Positions 1 to 8,766 of a stretch of 17,365 nt of DNA are shown here, piece by piece. The DNA is from an uncultured Bacteroidota bacterium (lineage in GTDB: Bacteria > Bacteroidota > Bacteroidia > Chitinophagales > Chitinophagaceae), in contig CAILMA010000616.1 of assembly GCA_903835145.1 (NCBI GenBank), positions 1 through 17,365 of the forward strand, read 5' to 3'. The notes beneath the pieces were generated by a model that did not search any database, was not told the origin of the DNA, and saw only the letters and a list, made by a program, of their open reading frames with translations. The position numbers and the translations under genes were made by a program. Numbering within the stretch: position 1 is the first letter of the stretch; every line of letters starts with the position of its first letter.

Positions 1-301
1 GAAAGCCGCTAAAGCCCCCGAACCGACAAAGAAAGAGAATAAGCCAGCAGCGAAGGATAAAGACAAAAAAGACAAACATACAGACGCGAAAGCACCAGTA
101 AAAACGGATAAAAAAGACACAAAGAAGGACAATAAAGACACGGCACCGAAGAAGGCGCCAGACAAAAAAGAAACAAAGCCTCCTGTAAAAAAAGTAGAGC
201 CGGCGAAGAAGCCCGAACCTACAAACAAAGAGAAATCAAACAATAAAAACACGGATAAAAAACCTGCAAGGGCAATTTATCAGGACGATAAAGAAAATTA
301 A
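1..301 (+). CDS. C-terminal tail of upstream gene, probably FtsQ (partial)
   Basis: An open frame enters from the left edge (codons begin at base 2) and stops with TAA at 299-301. It gives 99 residues of very low complexity: about 32 lysines, with Asp, Glu, Pro, Ala and Thr, in motifs such as KDKK, KKP and KPEP, ending in ARAIYQDDKEN. No folded domain or membrane segment is visible. It ends 24 bp before ftsA in the same direction. In Bacteroidota the gene directly before ftsA is normally ftsQ, a bitopic division protein whose C-terminus lies in the periplasm, so this is best read as a disordered basic extension of FtsQ. That identity rests on position alone, because the POTRA and beta domains lie outside the window. 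The reading frame itself is well supported by the tight spacing and the biased composition. Confidence 0.6.
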   Translation, partial: KAAKAPEPTKKENKPAAKDKDKKDKHTDAKAPVKTDKKDTKKDNKDTAPKKAPDKKETKPPVKKVEPAKKPEPTNKEKSNNKNTDKKPARAIYQDDKEN

Positions 302-325
302 GGTAATTTTTAAATATAATCCAAT

Positions 326-1747
326 ATGAGCAACAAACAACAGCCTGTCATAGTAGGCCTGGACATTGGGACCACAAAAGTAGTGGCTATTGCTGGCAGA
401 AAAAATGAATTCGGCAAGGTGGAAATCCTCGGATTTGGAAGAGCAGACTCCGCAGGAGTGAGCCATGGTGTTGTGATGAATATCGAAGAGTGCATAAGGT
501 CTATTCTGCAGGCTATTGAAAAATGTTTGATCTCAAACCCTCAACTTGAAATAAAAGAGGTGTATGTAGGTATTGCCGGACAGCATATTAAAAGTATGCA
601 GACAAGGGGCGACCGTGTGCGGGTGAATACAGAAGAGGAAATAAGCAAGGAAGATATTGATATGCTGGTTAGAGACCAGTATAAAACATTCATACCCGCA
701 GGCGATCAGATCATCGATATCATTCCTCAGGATTTTACCATAGACAGTACTGCCTATGTTACTAATCCTATAGGTATGAGCGGTGTGAAAATTGGTGCAA
801 ATTTTCACCTGATTACCGGCGACCGCCATGCTATCAGAAACATAAAAAGGTGCGTTGACAAAGCACACCTCATTACAAGGGACCTTGTATTACAGCCACT
901 GGCATCAGCTGCCGCTGTAATGAGCGATGAAGACCTGGAAGCAGGTGTTGCGATTGTCGATATAGGTGGAGGTACAACGGATATGGCTGTGTTCTATGAC
1001 GGTATCCTTCGTCACACTGCCGTAATACCGTATGCTGGCGTAAATATCACTAACGATATCCGTCAGGGTCTTGGCGTACTGAAAGCACAGGCTGAGCAAA
1101 TGAAGGTGCAATTTGGTACAGCGCTTGCTCAGGAAGCTAACGCCAGTGCTTACATTACCATACCAGGCCTGAGAGGGCTACAGCCGAAGGAAATTTCTGT
1201 GCGCAGCCTCGCTGAAATAATTGAGGCGAGGGTAGAAGAAATACTGGACTATGTAGTTTATCACCTGAAACAACTGGATCTCGATAACAGACTCCATGGA
1301 GGTATCATACTTACTGGTGGCGGTGCACGATTGAAACACATCTCGCAGCTCACACAGTTCAAGACCGGCCTCAATGTAAGAATAGGTACGCCAAATGAGC
1401 ACCTTGCTGGTGGCCATATTGAAGCTTTGATGGACCCAATGTATGCAACATGTATCGGACTCATACTGCGCGGCTATAACGATTTTGAGAGCGGCCGTTT
1501 GCAATTCACTGGTGAGGGCAATGTGTACCTGCCCATAGGTGGCAAGGAAGTAGAAGTGGAAATACCACAGGAAATATTGCCTAAAAACCTATCGGAAGAA
1601 GAGGTAGTTGAAGAAGAAATTGAAGAGAAAGAAGAGCGCCAGCAAAGCTCTCCGAAGCACAATGAAAAAGTGAAAAGTATGATTAATATGTTCAAAGGAA
1701 AGTTCATGGAAATGTTCGGAGAAATGGACGATCAGCGGATGGAATAG
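326..1747 (+). CDS. ftsA: Cell division protein FtsA
   Basis: This is the actin-like ATPase that tethers FtsZ filaments to the inner face of the cytoplasmic membrane and recruits later division proteins. The 473 residues show the actin-fold signatures: phosphate-1 GLDIGTTKV (about 11-19), phosphate-2 VDIGGGTTD (211-219) and the adenosine motif IILTGGGARL (about 327-336). The SHS2/1C region lies between the first two. After the core comes an acidic Glu-rich linker (about 423-440) and then a C-terminal amphipathic segment, SMINMFKGKFMEMFGEM (451-467), the expected membrane-targeting helix. The length is somewhat above the roughly 420 residues of E. coli FtsA because of the linker. The ATG at 326 fits the conserved N-terminus. 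It follows the putative ftsQ by 24 bp and precedes ftsZ by 120 bp, the usual division-cluster order. Confidence 0.97.
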   Translation: MSNKQQPVIVGLDIGTTKVVAIAGRKNEFGKVEILGFGRADSAGVSHGVVMNIEECIRSILQAIEKCLISNPQLEIKEVYVGIAGQHIKSMQTRGDRVRVNTEEEISKEDIDMLVRDQYKTFIPAGDQIIDIIPQDFTIDSTAYVTNPIGMSGVKIGANFHLITGDRHAIRNIKRCVDKAHLITRDLVLQPLASAAAVMSDEDLEAGVAIVDIGGGTTDMAVFYDGILRHTAVIPYAGVNITNDIRQGLGVLKAQAEQMKVQFGTALAQEANASAYITIPGLRGLQPKEISVRSLAEIIEARVEEILDYVVYHLKQLDLDNRLHGGIILTGGGARLKHISQLTQFKTGLNVRIGTPNEHLAGGHIEALMDPMYATCIGLILRGYNDFESGRLQFTGEGNVYLPIGGKEVEVEIPQEILPKNLSEEEVVEEEIEEKEERQQSSPKHNEKVKSMINMFKGKFMEMFGEMDDQRME

Positions 1748-1773
1748 AGTTATTCACACTGTGTTGATTACGA

Positions 1774-1806
1774 TTTTAAAGAAGTCATTAATAACGCATA
1801 AATTTA
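1774..1806 (+). promoter_or_regulatory. Weak candidate promoter before ftsZ
   Basis: The 120-bp gap between ftsA and ftsZ is AT-rich. TAAATTTA at 1799-1806 differs by one base from the Bacteroidota -7 consensus TAnnTTTG. TTTT at 1774-1777 stands near the right distance for the -33 TTTG element but has a mismatch. The gap also carries two close copies of CAACTAA (in 1810-1840). A separate ftsZ promoter would make sense because FtsZ is needed in excess over FtsA, but the match is poor and readthrough from ftsA is equally possible. Confidence 0.22.
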
Positions 1807-1867
1807 GCGCTCGCAACTAAAATACTCACAACTAAGTTCTATTTATTAACCTGCAAATTTTACAATT

Positions 1868-3514
1868 ATGATACATTTTGAAATTCCCAAAAATCAGTCG
1901 TCCATCATTAAGGTGATAGGAATAGGCGGCGGAGGGAGCAATGCCGTAAACTACATGTACAACCTTGGTCTTGAAGGTGTGGATTTTGTAGTTTGCAATA
2001 CTGATTCTCAGGCACTTACGCTTAGTCCGGTAGTAAATAAAGTGCAGCTCGGGCCGCACCTTACATCAGGTCTCGGAGCAGGTGCAAACCCTGAAATTGG
2101 TAAACAATCTTGCGAAGAAAGTTTTGAGGATATTGCGAAAATTCTCAAGGTTAATACCCGCATGGCCTTCATTACAGCAGGCATGGGAGGTGGTACAGGT
2201 ACCGGTGGAGCACCTGTTATCGCTAAAATTTGCCGCGATTTAGGCATTCTTACTGTCGGAATCGTAACTACACCTTTTACATATGAGGGTCGTAGGAGAA
2301 TGAAGCAGGCGCAGGAAGGTATTGAAGCTATGCGCCAGCATGTAGATACAGTACTTATTATATCTAACGATAAATTGCGTCAGCAATTCGGAAATCTGCC
2401 GTTCACTCAGGCGTTTTCGAAAGCTGATGATATACTTGCAACAGCTGCAAAATGTATCACTGATGTTATCACCACTACGGGCCAGATCAACGTCGATTTT
2501 GCGGATGTGTGCACTGTAATGAAGAACGGTGGTGTAGCCATCCTTGGCAGCGCATCAGTTTCTGGTGAGAACAGAGCATTACATGCTGTAGAGCAGGCCC
2601 TTAACTCTCCGTTGCTGAACGATAGCGATATCCGTGGTGCAAAATGGCTGCTGCTGAATATCACTTCTTCTTCCGGCGAACATGAACATACAATGGACGA
2701 AGCTGAAGCAATTCAGGCATATGTGCAGCAGCAGGCAGGCGACAATTGTGACGTTATCCTCGGTATGGGTCATGACCCAAATCTGGGCGATAAGATTGCT
2801 GTTACAGTTATTGCCACCGGTTTCAACTACAAAGAAATAAACGTCGACTTCCCTTCCCGCAATAAAGAGCCGGAAAAAATCAACTTCGAACTGGAGGATA
2901 TGAAAGCCACTGGTGGTATTTCTGATATTCGTCTTGACGTGAAGGCTGAGGCGCCAAAGCCAGTAGATCTGTCGCCATTGTTGGTTGAAATGACGGAAGT
3001 TCCACAGATACAGTACATCATTAAAGACAACGTGGATAGCTTTGTTGTTCAGGCAAAAGAAGAGCCGGCTCCAGCCCCAATACCTGAGCCGGTAGCTGAA
3101 GAAGCACAGCCTGTTATGTATAGCTACGATAAGCCAGCCGACGAGATACCGATGAAGTTGGTGATTAAGAAAGAAGAAACAGCTGAAATTGAACTGATTA
3201 AAATTGGCGATAGAATTCTTACTGCCGATGAAATCGAAGAAAAAAGAAGGTTCGAAGAGCAGAAAAAAGCATTGGAAGATCGTGCAGAGCGCCTTCGCAA
3301 TATGAGTTTTAAAATAAAGGCAGCAGAAAACAGTGATGAGATTGACAGTGTGCCGGCCTACATGCGCAAGAACGTTCAAATTGATAACAACAAACAAGCT
3401 TCTAATACGCCACATTACAGTGGCTACAGTGTAGGCCGTAATGATAACCAAAGTGGAAATCAGGCAGGCATACAAACGATAAACACTTATCTCGACGGTA
3501 AAAAACCGGATTGA
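1868..3514 (+). CDS. ftsZ: Cell division GTPase FtsZ with long C-terminal linker
   Basis: This is the tubulin-like GTPase that polymerises into the Z-ring at midcell. The GTP-binding domain shows IGIGGGGSNAVN near residues 17-28, the tubulin signature GGGTGTGGAP (107-116) and the T7 catalytic loop NVDFAD (208-213), which completes the active site of the neighbouring subunit. The globular core ends near residue 330. About 215 further residues follow, giving 548 in all against about 380 in E. coli. This tail contains Pro/Glu-rich stretches, a charged probably helical segment (about 445-485, with EEKRRFEEQKKALEDRAERL), a VPAYMRKNV motif and a terminal peptide, NTYLDGKKPD, likely to be the conserved partner-binding tip. 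The ATG at 1868 places the GGGGSN loop at the usual distance from the N-terminus. A strong terminator follows, closing the cluster. Confidence 0.98.
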   Translation: MIHFEIPKNQSSIIKVIGIGGGGSNAVNYMYNLGLEGVDFVVCNTDSQALTLSPVVNKVQLGPHLTSGLGAGANPEIGKQSCEESFEDIAKILKVNTRMAFITAGMGGGTGTGGAPVIAKICRDLGILTVGIVTTPFTYEGRRRMKQAQEGIEAMRQHVDTVLIISNDKLRQQFGNLPFTQAFSKADDILATAAKCITDVITTTGQINVDFADVCTVMKNGGVAILGSASVSGENRALHAVEQALNSPLLNDSDIRGAKWLLLNITSSSGEHEHTMDEAEAIQAYVQQQAGDNCDVILGMGHDPNLGDKIAVTVIATGFNYKEINVDFPSRNKEPEKINFELEDMKATGGISDIRLDVKAEAPKPVDLSPLLVEMTEVPQIQYIIKDNVDSFVVQAKEEPAPAPIPEPVAEEAQPVMYSYDKPADEIPMKLVIKKEETAEIELIKIGDRILTADEIEEKRRFEEQKKALEDRAERLRNMSFKIKAAENSDEIDSVPAYMRKNVQIDNNKQASNTPHYSGYSVGRNDNQSGNQAGIQTINTYLDGKKPD

Positions 3515-3547
3515 TAAAAGATTTTGTTTAGTTAAGTATCGCAACGT

Positions 3548-3576
3548 GCTCCCGTTTTCTAACGGGAGCTTTTTTT
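3548..3576 (+). terminator. Intrinsic terminator after ftsZ
   Basis: GCTCCCGTT (3548-3556) pairs perfectly with AACGGGAGC (3561-3569) around a TTCT loop, and seven T residues follow at once (3570-3576). It starts 34 bp after the ftsZ stop codon. A 9-bp GC-rich stem with a T-run is a textbook rho-independent terminator and marks the end of the division transcript. Confidence 0.93.
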
Positions 3577-3693
3577 GCTACAATGCTTTGTCAGGAAGTT
3601 GCATTTGATCCTTGAATTAGGCAAACCTGAGGAAAATGTCGGTTATATAGGATTTATTTCTTAATATTGTGAGTGCTATTTACATCAATCGTT

Positions 3694-6600
3694 ATGAAGA
3701 GGCATTTGTATTTTATACCCTTCATTTGTTTATTCATGCTGGCGTTCGGCAACGCGTCTCTTTTTGCCCAAAATGAACACCGTGCAATGCTGGGCATGGG
3801 TGCCGGCAAGTACAATTACCAGTCTTTTTCAAAAGGTCAAGAATCAGTTTCACCCGACGCCCTTAGCGGTAATAAAGGATTTGAACACCACCCGGAATTT
3901 GGGAAATTGTACAAGGGAGCTCCCTGCACCGATTGCTACGAGGCGATAGGAAGGCGCACTGAAATTTCTAAGACATTTTTTAGAAACGGAGCAAGTGGTA
4001 AAGCCGTACTTCGGCAAACTGCGAGTGCACCTATACATTATAAAGACGCAACTGGAAACTGGCTGACGATTAAAACAGCTCTTGAACCTTCCCAGGGCAA
4101 CGCAGTCGTTTTTTCAGCCAATGAACAGCCGACACCCGTTGCCGTCAATGCGTCAGCTGGCTATACAGAGCTTGGCAAAACAGGTCATACATTTCAGTTC
4201 AACAATAAACTTGAGTTAGTATACGAGCGTCCGGATGGGACAACTGAATCGCTGGGCACAGCCGACTGGACCAACTACTCTGCTGGTGACGATGGGGTCT
4301 ACGTAACAAATGCATGGCCGGGCATAGATATTGAAATGCACACTCTGCGAGGGGCGGTGAAAACCAGTTTCTGGATCAATAAGGCTATGCCCTCAGTAGC
4401 TGATGGTAAATTATTGCTCCGGGATCACCTGCAAATGGAGCGCGGGCTGCAATTGAATGCCACAGCGGGTACTGCCTTCACAGGGGTATTAAATGTGATC
4501 AACGATGCCGGGCGCAATGTTTTTTATATTTCATCAGCAACCGCTTTTGAGCTCAATAATGGCCTGAATACGCTAAAGGATATTAACTACCGTATAGGGC
4601 CAAAAAATGTTCTGGATATTGAAGTTCCGGGCAACTTCCTGAACAGGCCTGCGAGTTCTTATCCTGTTATCATAGACCCGTTGGTTACTGATAGTACATC
4701 TGTATCGGTGCCGGGTGCAACCTACAGCCCCACCTGGACCGTGGGATGCCCGACCCTCAATAGAGCTACGGTGCCACAGGACCTAACGATAACTGACATA
4801 CAATTCTCATTTGATTTTGCAACCAGCGGAGGGGCACTCCTCACCAACGGAGCGCTTGATTTTTATCTTGGCAGCTGCAGAAATCCTGCTGCAACCGGGT
4901 ATTATTGGTATTGTCCTACAGCAACCACCGGCAATTGTGGTGGTTACGACATCTCACTTTATACCGACTTTGCTGCGTGCGTTCCACCCGAACAGTGCGA
5001 TACATTTGACCTCAACATAACTATGAACATGTATCAGAGTTATGCCTATACTACTCCGTGCAACACCACTTATATTTATGCCGATCAACCCTATACCATT
5101 ACCGTTATAGGCCAAACATTGACGGCACATCCTATAGCTGTGACCGGTGGCACCACAGTATGCGCCGGCACAAGTGTTTCAATGCGCGACACTGCGTTTT
5201 ATGGTAAGCCGCCCTATAGGTATTCCTGGAGCCCGGGCGGTTATTCCACATCATCAGTTACAGTGACGCCGGCAAGTACTACCACTTACACGCTCGTCGT
5301 TACCGATTCCTGTGGATTTACCGATACGGTGATGCAAACGATAACAGTTAACCCAAATGTTCCAATTGCAGGGCCTACTACTTATTGCCTCGGTGCTACC
5401 GGCACCATGACTAATTCAGTTGGTGGCGGTACCTGGACAAGCTCAAACTTATCCGTGGCTACCATCGGTAGCTCATCGGGTGGTTTGTTTACCACAGGCT
5501 TAGGCTCAACAAACATTACCTATACCAACTCCTACGGTTGTGTGCAAACGGTCGTTGTAACTGTTGTTGCAAATCCGTCGGCAATAGGTGGGGTGCCTGT
5601 GGTATGCACCGGAGCTACGACTGCGCTCACTAATACGGTACCAGGTGGCACATGGACCAGTAGCAACCCATCTATAGCGTCAGTTAACAGCAGTACCGGG
5701 GTGGTCAGCGGTTTATCTGCAGGAACCACCATCATTACTTATGCGCTCTCTGCGGCCTGCGAAGTGATACAGGCAGTCACCGTCTATGCATCGCCTGTCA
5801 TCAGCAGCACTTCATTTACCAATCCGACCACTTGTATCACCAACGACGGAACTATCACCTTGTTCGGATTGACCGGCGGTGGCACTTATACGCTTACTTA
5901 CTTGCTGGGTGGCAGCCCTGTAACGAGCACAGTTACGGCCAACAGTGCCGGCCAAATTGTAATCACCGGTCTGGGTGCAGGCGTTTATACAAACATTGCC
6001 GTGACCACGGCAGGTACTGGCTGCATTTCCAATATCATAGCCGGGCCCATTACACTTACCAATCCACCGGCGCCTGCCACCCCTGTTGCTACAAACACCA
6101 GCCCGGTATGTTCTGGCAGCTCAGTGAGCCTGATGGCAACTTGTACGACTACCGGGGTAACCTATAGCTGGACTGGCCCAGCCAGTTATACCGCCGGCAT
6201 TCAAAACCCTGTAATAAGTATTGCTAATGTCATAAATGCGGGTGTGTATTCGGTAACTGCAGTAAAGCTGGGATGTGTTTCGCTGCCGGGTACAACGACA
6301 GTAGTTATAAATCCCACACCTGCAATTACAAAGGTTACGGTTGCCAACCCCACGACCTGCCTTGGTATTGATGGTAGCATTACACTCGCTGTTGTGCAGC
6401 CCTCGGTATCCTATTTCGTAAATTACACGTTCAACGGTGGAGCAACCAGCGCTACAATAACATCAGATGCGCTGGGTAATGTGGTCATTTCCGGTCTTGC
6501 TGCGGGGGTATATTCCGGTATTTGGATGAGCGCCGCAGGGTGCGCTTCGAACACAGTTGGTCCTATTACCCTTACCGACCCAGGTGCGCCAAAAATACCC

Positions 6601-7344
6601 CAGGTATTTAGCAACAGCCCTGCATGTATAGGCTCTACCCTCGCGTTGCATGCTACGGATAGTGTTGCTGTGCTTTCCTGGTCATGGATTGGGCCAAACA
6701 GTTTCACATCTACTTCGCAAAACCCGACGATACCTAATGTTACTGCCGCTGCGGCGGGCGTTTATGTGGTTACCGCTGTTAATGGCGGGTGCAGCAATAC
6801 TGCGACTACAACCGTTGTACTGAATCCCGGCATCACCTTGTACAACATCACTCCTGATCAGTCTATAACCTTTGGTACCAGTGTGCAATTGAACGCCTTT
6901 GGGGCAGATTACTACGCCTGGATACCTGATGATGGCTCGCTCTCAGACCCTAACATCAATAACCCTATTGCCACGCCCAAAGTTACCACAAACTACATAG
7001 TTACCGGAATGAACAAATGGGGTTGCAGCGACACTGCGTCCGTGACAGTAACTGTTGGTATAGGAGACACCGTTTTAGTGCCAACCGCCTTTACTCCAAA
7101 CGGAGACGGCCTTAACGATATCTTCCGGGTGGCAAATACTCGAAACAGGAAACTGGTAGAGTTCAGCGTGTTTAACAGGTGGGGTCAGGTCGTTTACCAC
7201 AACGAATGGAACCCGGCGCTTGGGTGGGATGGCAATTACAAAGGTGTGCCGCAGGATGTGGGCATATACAACTACGTGATAGTACTTGCCAATCCTGACG
7301 GCACAAATACCGTTTATAAAGGCGATGTAGCCCTTATTCGGTAA
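3694..7344 (+). CDS. Secreted multi-domain T9SS cargo protein (gliding-motility-type C-terminal domain)
   Basis: A large exported protein of 1216 residues, counting from the ATG at 3694. An upstream in-frame GTG at 3673 is possible, but the ATG gives a clean signal peptide (MKRHLYFIPF..., cleavage near SLFAQ, about residue 26). Residues about 27-330 form an uncharacterised N-terminal region with a CTDC motif. From about 480 come Ig/PKD-like modules: a PKD-like domain (480-553), two Big_2-like repeats sharing GGTWTSSN (about 553-700), then a two-domain block present twice (700-874 and 875-1045), then another PKD-like domain (about 1046-1125). The last 90 residues (1127-1216), with PTAFTPNGDGLNDIF, VFNRWGQVVY and the conserved GWDGNYKG, are the type-B sorting domain recognised by the type IX secretion system. 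Most modules hold two cysteines, probably forming disulfides. It is likely a surface-attached or released adhesin. No enzyme domain is visible, and the ligand is unknown. Confidence 0.9.
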   Translation: MKRHLYFIPFICLFMLAFGNASLFAQNEHRAMLGMGAGKYNYQSFSKGQESVSPDALSGNKGFEHHPEFGKLYKGAPCTDCYEAIGRRTEISKTFFRNGASGKAVLRQTASAPIHYKDATGNWLTIKTALEPSQGNAVVFSANEQPTPVAVNASAGYTELGKTGHTFQFNNKLELVYERPDGTTESLGTADWTNYSAGDDGVYVTNAWPGIDIEMHTLRGAVKTSFWINKAMPSVADGKLLLRDHLQMERGLQLNATAGTAFTGVLNVINDAGRNVFYISSATAFELNNGLNTLKDINYRIGPKNVLDIEVPGNFLNRPASSYPVIIDPLVTDSTSVSVPGATYSPTWTVGCPTLNRATVPQDLTITDIQFSFDFATSGGALLTNGALDFYLGSCRNPAATGYYWYCPTATTGNCGGYDISLYTDFAACVPPEQCDTFDLNITMNMYQSYAYTTPCNTTYIYADQPYTITVIGQTLTAHPIAVTGGTTVCAGTSVSMRDTAFYGKPPYRYSWSPGGYSTSSVTVTPASTTTYTLVVTDSCGFTDTVMQTITVNPNVPIAGPTTYCLGATGTMTNSVGGGTWTSSNLSVATIGSSSGGLFTTGLGSTNITYTNSYGCVQTVVVTVVANPSAIGGVPVVCTGATTALTNTVPGGTWTSSNPSIASVNSSTGVVSGLSAGTTIITYALSAACEVIQAVTVYASPVISSTSFTNPTTCITNDGTITLFGLTGGGTYTLTYLLGGSPVTSTVTANSAGQIVITGLGAGVYTNIAVTTAGTGCISNIIAGPITLTNPPAPATPVATNTSPVCSGSSVSLMATCTTTGVTYSWTGPASYTAGIQNPVISIANVINAGVYSVTAVKLGCVSLPGTTTVVINPTPAITKVTVANPTTCLGIDGSITLAVVQPSVSYFVNYTFNGGATSATITSDALGNVVISGLAAGVYSGIWMSAAGCASNTVGPITLTDPGAPKIPQVFSNSPACIGSTLALHATDSVAVLSWSWIGPNSFTSTSQNPTIPNVTAAAAGVYVVTAVNGGCSNTATTTVVLNPGITLYNITPDQSITFGTSVQLNAFGADYYAWIPDDGSLSDPNINNPIATPKVTTNYIVTGMNKWGCSDTASVTVTVGIGDTVLVPTAFTPNGDGLNDIFRVANTRNRKLVEFSVFNRWGQVVYHNEWNPALGWDGNYKGVPQDVGIYNYVIVLANPDGTNTVYKGDVALIR
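5791..6828 (+). repeat. Two-domain block duplicated inside the T9SS cargo gene
   Basis: Residues 700-874 and 875-1045 of the secreted protein are two copies of one block. Shared landmarks in order are NPTTC...DG-ITL, then VI-GL-AGVY, GPITLT-P, SPxCxGSxxxL, SWxGPxS, QNPxI, AGVYxVTAV, a GC pair and TTVVxNP. Each block therefore holds a SprB-like or Ig-like domain of about 90 residues plus an Ig-like domain of about 83. DNA identity between copies is visibly low, so the duplication is old. Confidence 0.85.
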
Positions 7345-7345
7345 G

Positions 7346-8656
7346 TTACTCAGCCCCCGCCGATCCCAGTGCGCTTTTGTAAGCAGCAAGGCACCGGTCT
7401 CTTGATGCCTTTATATCTACTATAGGGCGGTAGGTAAGTTGGTCGTACTCAGGTACCCATTTTTTTATGTAGGCCAGTTTCGGGTCAAATTTTTCAGTTT
7501 GCAACTGTGGGCTGAAAATTCGGAAATAAGGCGCAGCATCGCAGCCCGATCCTGCGGCCCATTGCCAGCCGCCATTATTCGCTGAGAGGTCATAGTCCAG
7601 TAGTTTCTGGGCAAAATAGGCCTCTCCCCATCGCCAGTCGATCAGTAGGTTTTTTGTGAGGAAGCTGGCCACAATCATCCGCACTCGGTTATGCATGTAT
7701 CCTGTGCTGTTGAGTTCCCTCATGCCCGCATCTACTATTGGTATCCCGGTTTTTCCCTCGCACCAACTTTTAAACTCAGTTTCATTGTTGCGCCACTGAA
7801 TCCTGTCATATTCTTTTTTAAAAGAGCCACCGACAACGTAAGGAAAGTGCCACAGAATCATCATGTAAAATTCGCGCCATATTAGCTCATTAAGAAACGT
7901 TTCATTGAGCTCCCGCGCCTCAGCGGCAAGTTTTCTTATGCTTATGGTCCCAAAGCGCAGGTGAAGGCTCAGCCTTGTAGTACCCTTAATGGCTGGGAAG
8001 TTTCGTGTTGTATCGTATTTTGCTGCAAGCGGGCTATCGAGCAGGGCTGGTGGAACTTCAAGGTCAGTTGGTTCAAACCCAATATCAGTAAGTGTTGGCA
8101 GGGGATGAGGAACTATTTTGATGAAATTTCCAGAGTACTTTTCGTTTGGGTAGGGCTTCAGGTAAAATGCGGTGAGTTTTTCCTTCCATTTCTTACTGTA
8201 AGGCGTGAAAACGGTATAAGGCGCTCCGTTGTCTTTCACTATTTCATTCCGCTCAAAAATTACCTGGTCTTTAAAAGTGAACAAATTGGCACCTTGAGCT
8301 ACCAACATTGTTCGTATTTCTTCATCTTTTTTTTGCGCGTAAGGTTCGTAATCGTGATTCGTATAGACGGCATCAATAGGGAATTCCTTCATCAACAGTG
8401 CGAAACAGTCTCCCGGTGTGCCATACATAACCCGTAGAGCGGTCCCGAGTTTAATAAGTTGTTGCTGCATTGCCTGGAGCGTCTGCACAATAAAGTCAAC
8501 CCGCCGGTCTTTTTTGTCGGTTAGGTCGTCAAGTATTTGCCTATCCAGAATGAAGACGGGGAGCACAGGCTTACCACTTTTCAGGGCATGGTAAAGTCCG
8601 GCATTGTCGTTCAATCGCAGGTCTCGTCGGAACCAGAAAACAGATATAGGAGCCAT
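7346..8656 (-). CDS. phrB: Deoxyribodipyrimidine photolyase (CPD photolyase family)
   Basis: This flavoenzyme uses blue light to split cyclobutane pyrimidine dimers in DNA. The 436 residues begin with the photolyase Rossmann-type antenna domain (VFWFRRDLRLNDN, residues 7-18). The FAD-binding helical domain has SLHLRFGTIS (230-239), ELIWREFYM (257-265), TGIPIVDAGMREL (303-315), GYMHNRVRM (319-327) and DYDLSANNGGWQW (354-366). By comparison with E. coli PhrB, the electron-transfer Trp triad is intact (W288, W341, W364), and N360 matches the photolyase-type Asn near FAD N5 rather than the Asp/Cys of many cryptochromes. The second chromophore cannot be told from sequence. The length is slightly below E. 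coli (about 470). It converges on the secreted-protein gene with one base between stop codons. Its promoter is not obvious. Confidence 0.95.
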   Translation of the reverse strand: MAPISVFWFRRDLRLNDNAGLYHALKSGKPVLPVFILDRQILDDLTDKKDRRVDFIVQTLQAMQQQLIKLGTALRVMYGTPGDCFALLMKEFPIDAVYTNHDYEPYAQKKDEEIRTMLVAQGANLFTFKDQVIFERNEIVKDNGAPYTVFTPYSKKWKEKLTAFYLKPYPNEKYSGNFIKIVPHPLPTLTDIGFEPTDLEVPPALLDSPLAAKYDTTRNFPAIKGTTRLSLHLRFGTISIRKLAAEARELNETFLNELIWREFYMMILWHFPYVVGGSFKKEYDRIQWRNNETEFKSWCEGKTGIPIVDAGMRELNSTGYMHNRVRMIVASFLTKNLLIDWRWGEAYFAQKLLDYDLSANNGGWQWAAGSGCDAAPYFRIFSPQLQTEKFDPKLAYIKKWVPEYDQLTYRPIVDIKASRDRCLAAYKSALGSAGAE

Positions 8657-8766
8657 AAGCAGTAAAAATACACCGACTGGGCTCGCGAATCCATTTATAA
8701 TTCAAATTGCCCTATCGAAAAATCACAATAACATTCAACGCATCCTATAATGTCGAAACAAGCAGC

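Noticed and set aside
2579..3544. Minus-strand open frame of 321 codons antisense to the ftsZ 3' half
   Set aside because: It lies wholly opposite the conserved ftsZ gene, its translation is low in domain-like features and rich in Phe/Leu/Ile/His as expected of a mirror frame, and it runs through the ftsZ terminator region.
3673..3693. GTG start for the secreted protein, seven codons upstream
   Set aside because: The ATG at 3694 begins a standard signal peptide (Lys-Arg then hydrophobic core), and the extra residues do not improve it.
5832..6167. Alternative-frame open frame of 111 codons within the T9SS cargo gene
   Set aside because: It overlaps the Ig-like repeats in another frame and its His/Tyr/Arg-rich translation is typical of a shifted Thr/Ser-rich gene.
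7961..8437. Plus-strand open frame of 158 codons opposite the photolyase gene
   Set aside because: Antisense to conserved photolyase sequence, with no recognisable domain.
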